A stretch of 10,179 bases of DNA from Rhizobiaceae bacterium (GTDB taxonomy: Bacteria; Pseudomonadota; Alphaproteobacteria; Rhizobiales; Rhizobiaceae). The notes under the pieces are model-generated. The model ran no database searches. It was not told the origin of the DNA and saw nothing but the letters and a program-made list of their open reading frames with translations. The translations under genes were made by a program, and so were the position numbers. Of the stretch, positions 1 to 5,987 are shown one piece after another; position 1 is the stretch's first letter, and every line of letters begins with the position of its first letter. The stretch covers positions 1 through 10,179 of the forward strand of contig JAGWJK010000086.1 in the NCBI GenBank assembly GCA_028865845.1, in the 5' to 3' direction.

Positions 1-1038
1 CTCATGCGCTCAATGAACGCGAAATATTCGGGCCTCAAATTTTCCAGCGTCGGAAGCGGCCCGCGCGCCGGCCAGATCATCAACCTCGGCATCGACAGCA
101 GCGTCTCCACGGCCGCTGTGACCGATAGCACCGAGGCCGGCAAGGTCGATCTGCAGGCGCATAATGCGATGCAGGGCTTCAATGAAAAGCTGACGTCGCC
201 GCGTGTATCGAACCTTACTCTGACCGCCGGAAGCGTCGATACCAATCTGACGGCGACCAGCTTGCCGGCGAAGGAACTGCAGGGCGTGGTGCGCTTCTTC
301 ATCGAGCACATCAAGGCGAAGGAGCTTTCAGAGGCCGGCAAGGCGAAATTTGCCGAACTCGTGCACCGCGCGCTTCCGGCCTTCGGTTCGCTCGGCGAGA
401 CCGTCACCCTCAACGATCTGGTTGTCAGCACCGAGAAGGGGAAGTTCGGCGCCAAGATGCTGGACTACAGCTTGAAGATGGACGGCCTGACCAAATCCTC
501 CAACGTCAATTTCGGTCTGCGCGCCGAGCATCTGACAGAGGATGCCGGCATCGTTCCCGCGGCTTATGCATCGTTTCTGCCCGAGAGCCTCGATATCCAG
601 GTCGGTATTCCCGATATCAACTTCGAGGATCTGATCGACACCGGCCTCAAGGTCGTCTCCGAAGGCGATACGCCGATGTCGCGCGAGACGCTGACGCGCT
701 CCGTATTTCCGAGCGGTTATGGCACCGTCGAGTTCCCTAGGATCAGCGCAACCTCTGGCGTCTACGACGTCGAGGCCTCCGGGGAGCTGAAGGGCTCGCT
801 GCAGAACCACAAGAGCTATTCGCTGCAGGCAACGATCCTGGCCCGCAATTTCGATGCGACGGTTGCTGCCGTGCAGGAGGCTGCCAAGACCAACCCGCGC
901 CTCAACAGCGTTTCCTTCAGCTTGATGGCGGCTAAGGGCTTTGCCAAGACCGATCCGGACGGCCGGCTGCGCTGGGATGTCGCAATGGATGAAAATCACA
1001 CCGTTACGGTGAACGGACAGATTATTAAAAAGCCTTGA
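1..1038 (+). CDS. Exported protein of unknown function, C-terminal part (5' end cut by window)
   Basis: The reading frame is open from base 1, so the gene begins upstream. The Met codons at 4 and 13 are internal: the residues there (MRSM) align with M140-M143 (MKSM) of the complete paralog immediately downstream, so roughly 139 residues are missing. The two proteins align to their ends. By hand I count 42 identities in the last 72 aligned residues, including a shared block AKGFAKTDPDGR followed by RWD and a C-terminal V-T-[VI]-NGQ motif. The visible part has no membrane segment and alternates short polar strands, which suggests a beta-rich soluble or periplasmic domain. By homology to the neighbour it should carry a signal peptide upstream of the window. 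I do not recognise the family with confidence. It has the general character of large alphaproteobacterial periplasmic DUF proteins (DUF2125/DUF945-like), but that is a guess. Coding potential is strong; function is unknown. Confidence 0.85.
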   Translation, partial: LMRSMNAKYSGLKFSSVGSGPRAGQIINLGIDSSVSTAAVTDSTEAGKVDLQAHNAMQGFNEKLTSPRVSNLTLTAGSVDTNLTATSLPAKELQGVVRFFIEHIKAKELSEAGKAKFAELVHRALPAFGSLGETVTLNDLVVSTEKGKFGAKMLDYSLKMDGLTKSSNVNFGLRAEHLTEDAGIVPAAYASFLPESLDIQVGIPDINFEDLIDTGLKVVSEGDTPMSRETLTRSVFPSGYGTVEFPRISATSGVYDVEASGELKGSLQNHKSYSLQATILARNFDATVAAVQEAAKTNPRLNSVSFSLMAAKGFAKTDPDGRLRWDVAMDENHTVTVNGQIIKKP

Positions 1039-1063
1039 GACCGAAAGCCGAGGTTTCCGGGTT

Positions 1064-1100
1064 ATCTGCCGGCATCGTCATCACGTCGAAGTCGGCAGAT
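1064..1100 (+). other. Perfect 8-bp inverted repeat in the gap between the two paralogs
   Basis: ATCTGCCG at 1064-1071 pairs exactly with CGGCAGAT at 1093-1100 across a 21-base loop. It starts 25 bases after the stop codon of the first paralog. No T-run follows, so it is not a convincing intrinsic terminator. It could be a mRNA 3'-end structure, an operator, or chance. Confidence 0.3.
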
Positions 1101-1116
1101 CCTGGCCTCTCCCGAA

Positions 1117-1122
1117 TATAAC
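1117..1122 (+). promoter_or_regulatory. Possible -10 element ahead of the second paralog
   Basis: TATAAC matches the sigma-70 -10 consensus at five of six bases and would place the transcript start about 26 bases before the ATG at 1155. No recognisable -35 hexamer lies 16-18 bases upstream, so this is a weak call. Confidence 0.2.
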
Positions 1123-1154
1123 AGCTGCTAATAGCCATGTGGGGTAGTTTAACC

Positions 1155-2615
1155 ATGAACTTTAAGAGGAATGTCGCCGCGGCGGTTCTTGCCATCGGCG
1201 TTAGTGGTGCTGCACAGGCAGCCGACATCAACACACAGGGTGCCAAGGATCTGCTGAGCAACCTGACGCATTTCCTTCCCGAGGATCTTGCGTCGAGCGG
1301 TTTCATCACGGTGACGCCGGCCGACAATCGCTACAAGATCACCTATGATTTCGCGAAGCTTCTCGACAAGATGAAGACGACCGATTTCATCATTTCCGGC
1401 CTGAAGCCGTTCACCGCCTTTGCCACGCCGCAGGACGGTGGTCTCTGGGCGATCGAGGGCAACAATGCCTTCGATATCACGGCAAAATCAAAGAGCGGCC
1501 CGGATATATCGCTCCGCTATGCGCTGACGTCCTCGAGCATCAACGGCGTTTTCGATCCGGCGCTGCACTACATGAAATCTATGGAGACGAAGGGCTCCGG
1601 TGTCACGATCTCCACAAGGACGAACGACAACGGCATCCAGAAGAACGACGTCACCATCGACAGCATCGGATATACACTTTCGTCTGCAAACAGCAGCAGC
1701 GGCGCCGGCAAGCTCGATATGGAAATGAACGGCGGGCTGCAATCGCTCTACGACAAGATTTCCTCCGATACCGCCATCTTCGGCGAGCTTCGCATCGGCT
1801 CCATCGGCTTCAATGCGAGTGCGACCGCTCTTCCGCTGAAGCAGATCAACGATCTCATCCAGTTCGTCTCGGAGCATAAGGATGCGAAGACGCTATCCGA
1901 CAGCGAAAGCGCAAGCCTGAAGAATCTGCTCCTGAACCTCCTGCCGGTGGCCGGCTCGTTCGGCGAGAGTGTTTCCGCGAGGGACATTTCCGTGACGACG
2001 CCGCTCGGCAATGGCGGGCTACAGAAGATGGATTACTCCCTAAAGGTCGATGGACCTGCCAAGGCGACCAACGTCAATCTCGGCTTGCGGCTTGAAAAGT
2101 TCAAGATCGCCTCGGATCTCGTGCCGCAGGACTACGTTGCCTTCATTCCGGATGCAGCCGAGGTGCAGGTCGGGGTTCCCAATCTCAATCTTGCGGCGGT
2201 CAGCGACGTCCTCCAGCGGACCGACTTCAACAAGCCGTCCGATCCGGACGCCGGCAAGCAGGCAGTGGAGGACATCCAGAAGGAGATGTTCCCGGACGGC
2301 ACCGTCACGATCGCCTATCCGAAGGTATTCGCCACGTCCAGCCTGTACGAGATCGAAGCGTCCGGCAGCATGCGTGCCTGGCTCGACGACAAGGATCGCG
2401 TGTCGATGAAGTTCACGGTGCTGGCTCGCGATCTCGACAAGACGATTGCTGCGATCCAGGACGCTGCGAAGAACCAGCCTGACCTCAATCAGGTTTCTCT
2501 CGGCCTGATGATGGCCAAGGGCTTCGCCAAGACCGACCCGGACGGACGTTCGCGTTGGGACATCAGCCTTGCCGACGACAAGAGCGTGACGATCAACGGC
2601 CAACTCATCAAATAA
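1155..2615 (+). CDS. Exported protein of unknown function, complete paralog of the preceding gene
   Basis: This encodes 486 residues from the ATG at 1155. That start is chosen because GGGGT (1141-1145) sits at ribosome-binding distance and because the protein then opens with a classic Sec signal peptide: basic n-region MNFKR, hydrophobic core of about residues 7-19, and an AQA cleavage motif giving a mature N-terminus at about residue 23. An in-frame ATG at 1137 has no Shine-Dalgarno and would put six extra residues before the n-region. There are no other membrane segments, no lipobox and no catalytic motif that I recognise. The mature protein is rich in short polar strands, and residues 139-486 align end to end with the upstream gene. 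The best conserved part is near the C-terminus (about residues 453-470). The likely location is the periplasm. The MFS gene starts 24 bases downstream, so co-transcription is probable. Family not identified; function unknown. Confidence 0.9.
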   Translation: MNFKRNVAAAVLAIGVSGAAQAADINTQGAKDLLSNLTHFLPEDLASSGFITVTPADNRYKITYDFAKLLDKMKTTDFIISGLKPFTAFATPQDGGLWAIEGNNAFDITAKSKSGPDISLRYALTSSSINGVFDPALHYMKSMETKGSGVTISTRTNDNGIQKNDVTIDSIGYTLSSANSSSGAGKLDMEMNGGLQSLYDKISSDTAIFGELRIGSIGFNASATALPLKQINDLIQFVSEHKDAKTLSDSESASLKNLLLNLLPVAGSFGESVSARDISVTTPLGNGGLQKMDYSLKVDGPAKATNVNLGLRLEKFKIASDLVPQDYVAFIPDAAEVQVGVPNLNLAAVSDVLQRTDFNKPSDPDAGKQAVEDIQKEMFPDGTVTIAYPKVFATSSLYEIEASGSMRAWLDDKDRVSMKFTVLARDLDKTIAAIQDAAKNQPDLNQVSLGLMMAKGFAKTDPDGRSRWDISLADDKSVTINGQLIK

Positions 2616-2639
2616 ACAGCCTGAATTCAGAATAAAAAC

Positions 2640-3872
2640 ATGTTTGTCTTAAAGCCGCTGGCCCAGCGTTCGATTTCTCTGCTTTGGGCCGGCCAGGTTC
2701 TGGCGGCGACCGGATCCGAGTTCTACATGGTCGCCGTCGTCTGGATCGCTGCCGATTTCATCGGCAGCGATGCGGGTTATGTATCGGCGCTTCAATCCGG
2801 AGCACTCCTTTTCGGCAGCCTCTTCGGCGGTATCCTGACGGATCGCTGGCGGCACGCGACGACGATGATCTCGGCCGATCTTCTCAGGGCAGTGCTGCTG
2901 CTGGTCCTGTCGGCTGCCGGTCTGTTTCATCTGATGAGCCTGCCGTTGCTGGTGACGCTTGCCGGATGCATCGCCTTGCTGACCTCGACCTTCGATCCGT
3001 CGCTGCAGGCAACCCTGCCGACGATTGCGATCGAGCCCGACGTTCGCCACGCGACGAACGGATTGTTCGATGCGACGAGGCGCATGGCCCGTATTCTCGG
3101 TCCGAGCATGATTGCGCTGGTGAACGGCTTTCTCCCGAAGTCGCAGTTCTTCACCGTGACCGCCGCGACATTCTTGCTGTCCGCGCTCGCGGTATGGCTC
3201 GCCGTCGCCAAGATGCCGGGTGCTCCGCGTCGCGAGTTTTCAGGCACGGCCGCCGTCATTGATGGCGTACTCGGCGGCTGGCGCATGGCGCGGGGTCACG
3301 CCGCCATTCTCTACGGCCTGTTTACGAATTTCGTCGGCAACATTGCTTGGGCCATGGGCATCTTGCTGGGCATGATCCTGCATCTTCGCGAGATCAGCGC
3401 CGACCCGCTGACCGACTACAGCCTGATGATGACCGCGTATGGGGTCGGCAACGTCACCGCCAATCTCGTGCTCAGCAATGTCAAGCTTCGCCGGCCTGTC
3501 GTGTGGATCATAGCCGCCAAGCTGATCTTCGGGAGCGGCGTTTTCCTGTTGCCGCTGATGCATGATCGCGTATGGCTCATGACCGTCGCCTGCCTTGCCG
3601 CGATCAACGGTCCACTTGAAAATCTCGCCATGCTGCACCTGATGCAGACACGCGGCGAGCCGCATCGCCTGGCGCAAATCTATCGCCTGCTGATGTGCGC
3701 GATTTTCCTTGGCCTGTTTTTATCCTACCTGGTGTCGCCAAGCCTGTTTGCCTGGTTCGGCATCGCGCCGTCGATCATGGGCTCCGGCGCACTTGTTTTC
3801 GTGTCGGGACTTCTCGGGATCGGATTGCTCGCGTGGAAACGGACACATCCCATTGGCGCAAGCGCCGTTTAA
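2640..3872 (+). CDS. MFS transporter, MFS_3 / EntS-like exporter family
   Basis: A 410-residue integral membrane protein with about twelve hydrophobic segments, the usual size for the major facilitator superfamily. The loop after the second helix carries a motif-A-like signature, GGILTDRWRH (residues 63-72), with the Asp-Arg pair intact. The stretch FDPSLQATLP (118-127), followed by the ATNGLFDATRR region and RILGPSM (151-157), is typical of the MFS_3 group, which includes the enterobactin exporter EntS and many putative drug or siderophore exporters. The role is therefore probably proton-coupled efflux of a small molecule across the inner membrane; the substrate cannot be read from sequence. 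It starts 24 bases after the secreted paralog, probably in the same transcript, although the ATG at 2640 has no clear Shine-Dalgarno (only an A-rich leader). No siderophore or antibiotic synthesis genes are visible nearby. Confidence 0.88.
   Translation: MFVLKPLAQRSISLLWAGQVLAATGSEFYMVAVVWIAADFIGSDAGYVSALQSGALLFGSLFGGILTDRWRHATTMISADLLRAVLLLVLSAAGLFHLMSLPLLVTLAGCIALLTSTFDPSLQATLPTIAIEPDVRHATNGLFDATRRMARILGPSMIALVNGFLPKSQFFTVTAATFLLSALAVWLAVAKMPGAPRREFSGTAAVIDGVLGGWRMARGHAAILYGLFTNFVGNIAWAMGILLGMILHLREISADPLTDYSLMMTAYGVGNVTANLVLSNVKLRRPVVWIIAAKLIFGSGVFLLPLMHDRVWLMTVACLAAINGPLENLAMLHLMQTRGEPHRLAQIYRLLMCAIFLGLFLSYLVSPSLFAWFGIAPSIMGSGALVFVSGLLGIGLLAWKRTHPIGASAV
3855..3870 (+). terminator. Weak hairpin at the 3' end of the MFS gene
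   Basis: GGCG (3855-3858) and CGCC (3863-3866) form a short GC-rich stem with a four-base loop, followed by GTTT. It overlaps the last codons of the transporter gene. The T-run is too short for a confident intrinsic terminator, but the gene converges on prs and some termination is expected here. Confidence 0.25.
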
Positions 3873-3956
3873 CGCCATAAGTCGCGTGGAAGTCCGCGGC
3901 GGTCTTGCGATGACGATGTGCGAAAACAGAGATCCGGAGCGTGTACGGCGAATCTG

Positions 3957-3983
3957 AAAAATCGCGGCACGCTTTGGAAGCGT
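3957..3983 (-). terminator. Candidate intrinsic terminator of prs
   Basis: On the minus strand, downstream of the prs stop codon, ACGCTT and AAGCGT (plus-strand positions 3978-3983 and 3969-3974) form a perfect 6-bp stem with a 3-base loop. A run of five T follows about seven bases later (3961-3957). The spacer between stem and T-run is longer than ideal. The rest of the 129-base convergent gap (3873-4001) shows nothing else that I can name. Confidence 0.4.
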
Positions 3984-4001
3984 CTGGTCGGGGATAACGG
4001 C

Positions 4002-4934
4002 TCAGTCGAACAGGCTGGAAACCGATTCTTCCTGGCTGGTGCGGTTGATGGCTTCGCCGATCAGGCTCGCGGTGCTGATGACGCGAATATTCGGTGCCGA
4101 TTGCACTGCCGTCGTCGGCTGGATCGAATCGGTGATCACCAGCTCCTTCAGCTTCGAATTCGTCACGCGGGTCACCGCGCCGCCGGAGAGAACGCCATGG
4201 GTGATGTAGGCGGTGACGCTTGCCGCGCCGCGTGCGAGCAGGGCATCGGCCGCGTTGCAGAGAGTGCCGCCGGAATCGACGATATCGTCGATCAGGAGGC
4301 AATCCTTCCCGGCAACTTCGCCGATGATGTTCATCACTTCGGACTCACCCGGGCGATCACGGCGCTTGTCCACGATCGCCAACAGACAGTCGAGGCGTTT
4401 GGCAAGCGCCCGGGCGCGCACGACACCGCCGACATCGGGGGAGACAACCATGACGTTGCCGATATCGTAGTTCGCCTTGATATCGCGCGTCAGGATCGGC
4501 AGCGCATAGAGATTGTCGGTCGGGATATCGAAGAAGCCCTGGATCTGACCTGCGTGCAGGTCGAGGGTCAGAACGCGGTCCGCGCCCGACTCGGTGATCA
4601 GATTGGCCACCAGCTTCGCCGAGATCGGGGTGCGCCCGGAAGCGCGACGGTCCTGGCGTGCATAGCCGAAATACGGGATGACCGCGGTAATGCGCCGCGC
4701 CGACGAGCGTCGCATCGCATCGATCATGATCAAAAGTTCCATCAGGTGATCGTTCGTCGGAAACGAAGTCGGCTGAACGACAAACACGTCCTCGCCGCGC
4801 ACGTTCTCCTGGATTTCTACGAAGATTTCCTGGTCCGCAAAGCGCCGAACACTGGCCTTACCTAAGGGAACATTGAGATAATTGCAGATCGCTTCGGCAA
4901 GATGCCGGTTCGAATTCCCTGCGAATATCTTCAT
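4002..4934 (-). CDS. prs: Ribose-phosphate pyrophosphokinase (PRPP synthase)
   Basis: Transfers pyrophosphate from ATP to ribose 5-phosphate to make PRPP, the precursor for purines, pyrimidines, NAD, histidine and tryptophan; it acts in the cytosol as an oligomer. The 310-residue length is normal for class I enzymes. The family signature [14 protein letters not shown] is at residues 125-138. The catalytic flexible loop begins KRRDRPG at 190-196, with the conserved Lys and Arg present, and the ribose-phosphate binding loop DDIVDSGGT is at 216-224. The N-terminal RFADQE (31-36) and the central [11 protein letters not shown] (87-97) match the nucleotide-binding regions of the E. coli enzyme. The ATG at 4934 starts the family-typical MKIFAGN. 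A GGCGGG-like sequence precedes it, a weak Shine-Dalgarno. It is the last gene of the minus-strand run and is separated from the lipoprotein gene by 105 bases, so it may have its own promoter. Confidence 0.98.
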   Translation of the reverse strand: MKIFAGNSNRHLAEAICNYLNVPLGKASVRRFADQEIFVEIQENVRGEDVFVVQPTSFPTNDHLMELLIMIDAMRRSSARRITAVIPYFGYARQDRRASGRTPISAKLVANLITESGADRVLTLDLHAGQIQGFFDIPTDNLYALPILTRDIKANYDIGNVMVVSPDVGGVVRARALAKRLDCLLAIVDKRRDRPGESEVMNIIGEVAGKDCLLIDDIVDSGGTLCNAADALLARGAASVTAYITHGVLSGGAVTRVTNSKLKELVITDSIQPTTAVQSAPNIRVISTASLIGEAINRTSQEESVSSLFD

Positions 4935-4967
4935 TTTGGCCCGCCTGTTACCAACCTGATAGCCGCG

Positions 4968-4995
4968 CTTTTAACCACCCTGCTCTCGAATGCAA
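4968..4995 (-). promoter_or_regulatory. prs: Possible prs promoter
   Basis: On the minus strand, TTGCAT (4995-4990) is followed after 15-16 bases by TTAAAA/TAAAAG (4974-4968), roughly 35-40 bases before the prs ATG. The match to a sigma-70 promoter is only approximate and the spacing is slightly short. The call rests on this plus the 105-base gap upstream of a gene normally expressed at high level. Confidence 0.25.
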
Positions 4996-5012
4996 GGGGC
5001 TAGAGCGTGTTC

Positions 5013-5033
5013 GCTTTCATATTTCTGAAAAGC
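5013..5033 (-). other. Small imperfect hairpin just downstream of the lipoprotein gene
   Basis: GCTTTCA (5013-5019) pairs with TGAAAAGC (5026-5033) with one bulged A and a six-base loop. It lies a few bases past the lipoprotein stop codon. No T-run follows on the minus strand, so it is not a clear terminator. It may be one arm of a degenerate intergenic palindrome that continues to TAGAGCGTG at 5001-5009. Confidence 0.25.
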
Positions 5034-5039
5034 TTGTGG

Positions 5040-5933
5040 CTATCCACCGCGCGAGTCGCGCCAGGAGTTGAAATCGGCCATGGTTTCGGTGGCAATTTTT
5101 TGCATGACGGAGGGCGGGACCGATGCCCACGGATCGCCGCGCTTCAGCGGTGCGCTTTCCGAACCCTGGATGCGGTGCAGGCGCGAGCCGTTATTGTCGA
5201 GAACGTCCCAGACGTAGGTCACCGAGATTTGCGGACCGTCCTGGAAGGCAGAGAGATAGCCCTTCAGAATGTAGGCGGCGCTGGAATCGCTTGAGCTCTT
5301 GATCGTCAGGCCAAGCGAGCGGGCTTCGGAGCCGAGCTGGCGCGACAGCGGCGTCACAGCCTGCACCGGCGCACCGATGATCGGCAGGAAGCGGACGCTG
5401 TTTCGATCCGCTGCCGAAGCCGGAGGCAGGGAGGCCTGTTGTTGCTGCTGATCTTGCGGCGGCGATTGATCCTGCTGATCGTCTTGCGTCGCCTGTTGCT
5501 GTGGGGGCGGATTGTCTGAAAGGCGGCTATCGGCTTCGCGCTGCTCGTCGTCGGCCGAAACTTGTCCGTTATCCTGCGAGATCGAGGCCGTGCGGCTGCC
5601 GTCGAGCGGGCGGGAGGCGTAGGGATTGCGGCCGCTGCTTCTCAGGGCCGAGGCCTGATCTTCCAGCGTCCCGCCGCTGGCGCCGCCATAACTCTGCGAC
5701 TGGTAGCCCTGCTGCTGATAGTCCTGCCGCTGGTAGCTGTAGCTGTCCTGCGCGGTCTGATAGCTTTGCTGCTGCTGAGGCGCGGCCGCCATGCGCTCGA
5801 CCTCGCGCTGCGTAACGGGACTGGAGCCGGCATCGCCGATGCTTTCGGGCGGCGTCAACGCGTCCATGGTGTTGCAGCCGGCAAGCGCGACACAAAAGCC
5901 AACGGAAATCAGCGTCGTCCTGCCCAGTCCCAT
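5040..5933 (-). CDS. Lipoprotein with Gln/Tyr-rich low-complexity linker
   Basis: A 297-residue predicted lipoprotein. A short hydrophobic signal ends in the lipobox LAGC, with Cys20 as the residue that would be lipidated by Lgt, whose gene lies at the far end of the same minus-strand run. The +2 residue is Asn, so no Asp inner-membrane retention signal is seen. After the signal comes a long disordered linker: a Gln/Tyr-rich segment at about residues 53-82, a Ser/Asp/Arg-rich middle, and a Gln/Asp/Pro-rich segment at about 142-166. A folded C-terminal domain occupies roughly residues 180-297 and contains the patterns LPIIGAPVQAVTPLSRQLG and VTYVWDVLDNNGSRLHRIQG. It looks like a conserved rhizobial domain, but I cannot assign a function. 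The ATG at 5933 is preceded by AAGGA eight bases upstream, a good ribosome binding site that is partly inside an inverted repeat. It lies 54 bases after the M24 gene. Confidence 0.88.
   Translation of the reverse strand: MGLGRTTLISVGFCVALAGCNTMDALTPPESIGDAGSSPVTQREVERMAAAPQQQQSYQTAQDSYSYQRQDYQQQGYQSQSYGGASGGTLEDQASALRSSGRNPYASRPLDGSRTASISQDNGQVSADDEQREADSRLSDNPPPQQQATQDDQQDQSPPQDQQQQQASLPPASAADRNSVRFLPIIGAPVQAVTPLSRQLGSEARSLGLTIKSSSDSSAAYILKGYLSAFQDGPQISVTYVWDVLDNNGSRLHRIQGSESAPLKRGDPWASVPPSVMQKIATETMADFNSWRDSRGG
5436..5501 (-). repeat. CAG/CAA-rich low-complexity tract (poly-Gln/Asp/Pro, residues about 145-166)
   Basis: The coding strand is a run of Gln codons broken by Asp, Pro and Ala, including five consecutive Gln (residues 162-166). 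Mixed CAG and CAA codons argue against a pure trinucleotide slippage tract, but length variation between strains would be expected. Confidence 0.6.
5688..5777 (-). repeat. Gln/Tyr-rich low-complexity tract (residues about 53-82)
   Basis: This segment is dominated by Gln, Tyr and Ser, with loosely repeated units such as SYQ, DYQQQ, GYQSQSY. It has the composition of a prion-like or flexible spacer region. It sits about 30 residues after the lipidated Cys, so it would act as a tether between the membrane and the C-terminal domain. Confidence 0.6.
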
Positions 5934-5937
5934 TTTC

Positions 5938-5975
5938 GCGATCCTTGTGTTCGCCGGTCTCCCGGTCTGGATCGC
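5938..5975 (-). promoter_or_regulatory. Inverted repeat overlapping the lipoprotein ribosome binding site
   Basis: On the minus strand GCGATCC (5975-5969) and GGATCGC (5944-5938) are perfect 7-bp arms. A nested CCGG/CCGG stem with a four-base loop lies between them (5954-5965). The downstream arm contains the GGA of the AAGGA Shine-Dalgarno, so a folded leader would hide the ribosome binding site. The upstream arm begins 12 bases after the M24 stop codon, so ribosomes finishing that gene could open it. Structure is read by eye; no folding energy was computed. Confidence 0.4.
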
Positions 5976-5987
5976 TATTTTACGCCT

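Noticed and set aside
328..999. Minus-strand open frame of 223 codons opposite the first paralog
   Set aside because: The plus-strand frame is clearly coding, since it aligns with the next gene; the antisense frame is a by-product.
1137..1154. Earlier in-frame ATG for the complete exported paralog
   Set aside because: It has no ribosome binding site and would place six extra residues ahead of the signal peptide; the ATG at 1155 has GGGGT upstream.
2621..2630. Perfect 10-bp palindrome CTGAATTCAG in the gap before the MFS gene
   Set aside because: Too short and isolated to call an operator, no T-run for a terminator, and one such palindrome is expected by chance in a window this size.
3873..4001. 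Possible small gene in the convergent gap between the MFS gene and prs
   Set aside because: The short frames that cross it are extensions of shadows from the neighbouring genes, with no ribosome binding site or independent coding signal.
3918..4865. Plus-strand open frame of 315 codons opposite prs
   Set aside because: It lies antisense to prs, whose motifs are complete, and the translation resembles no protein family.
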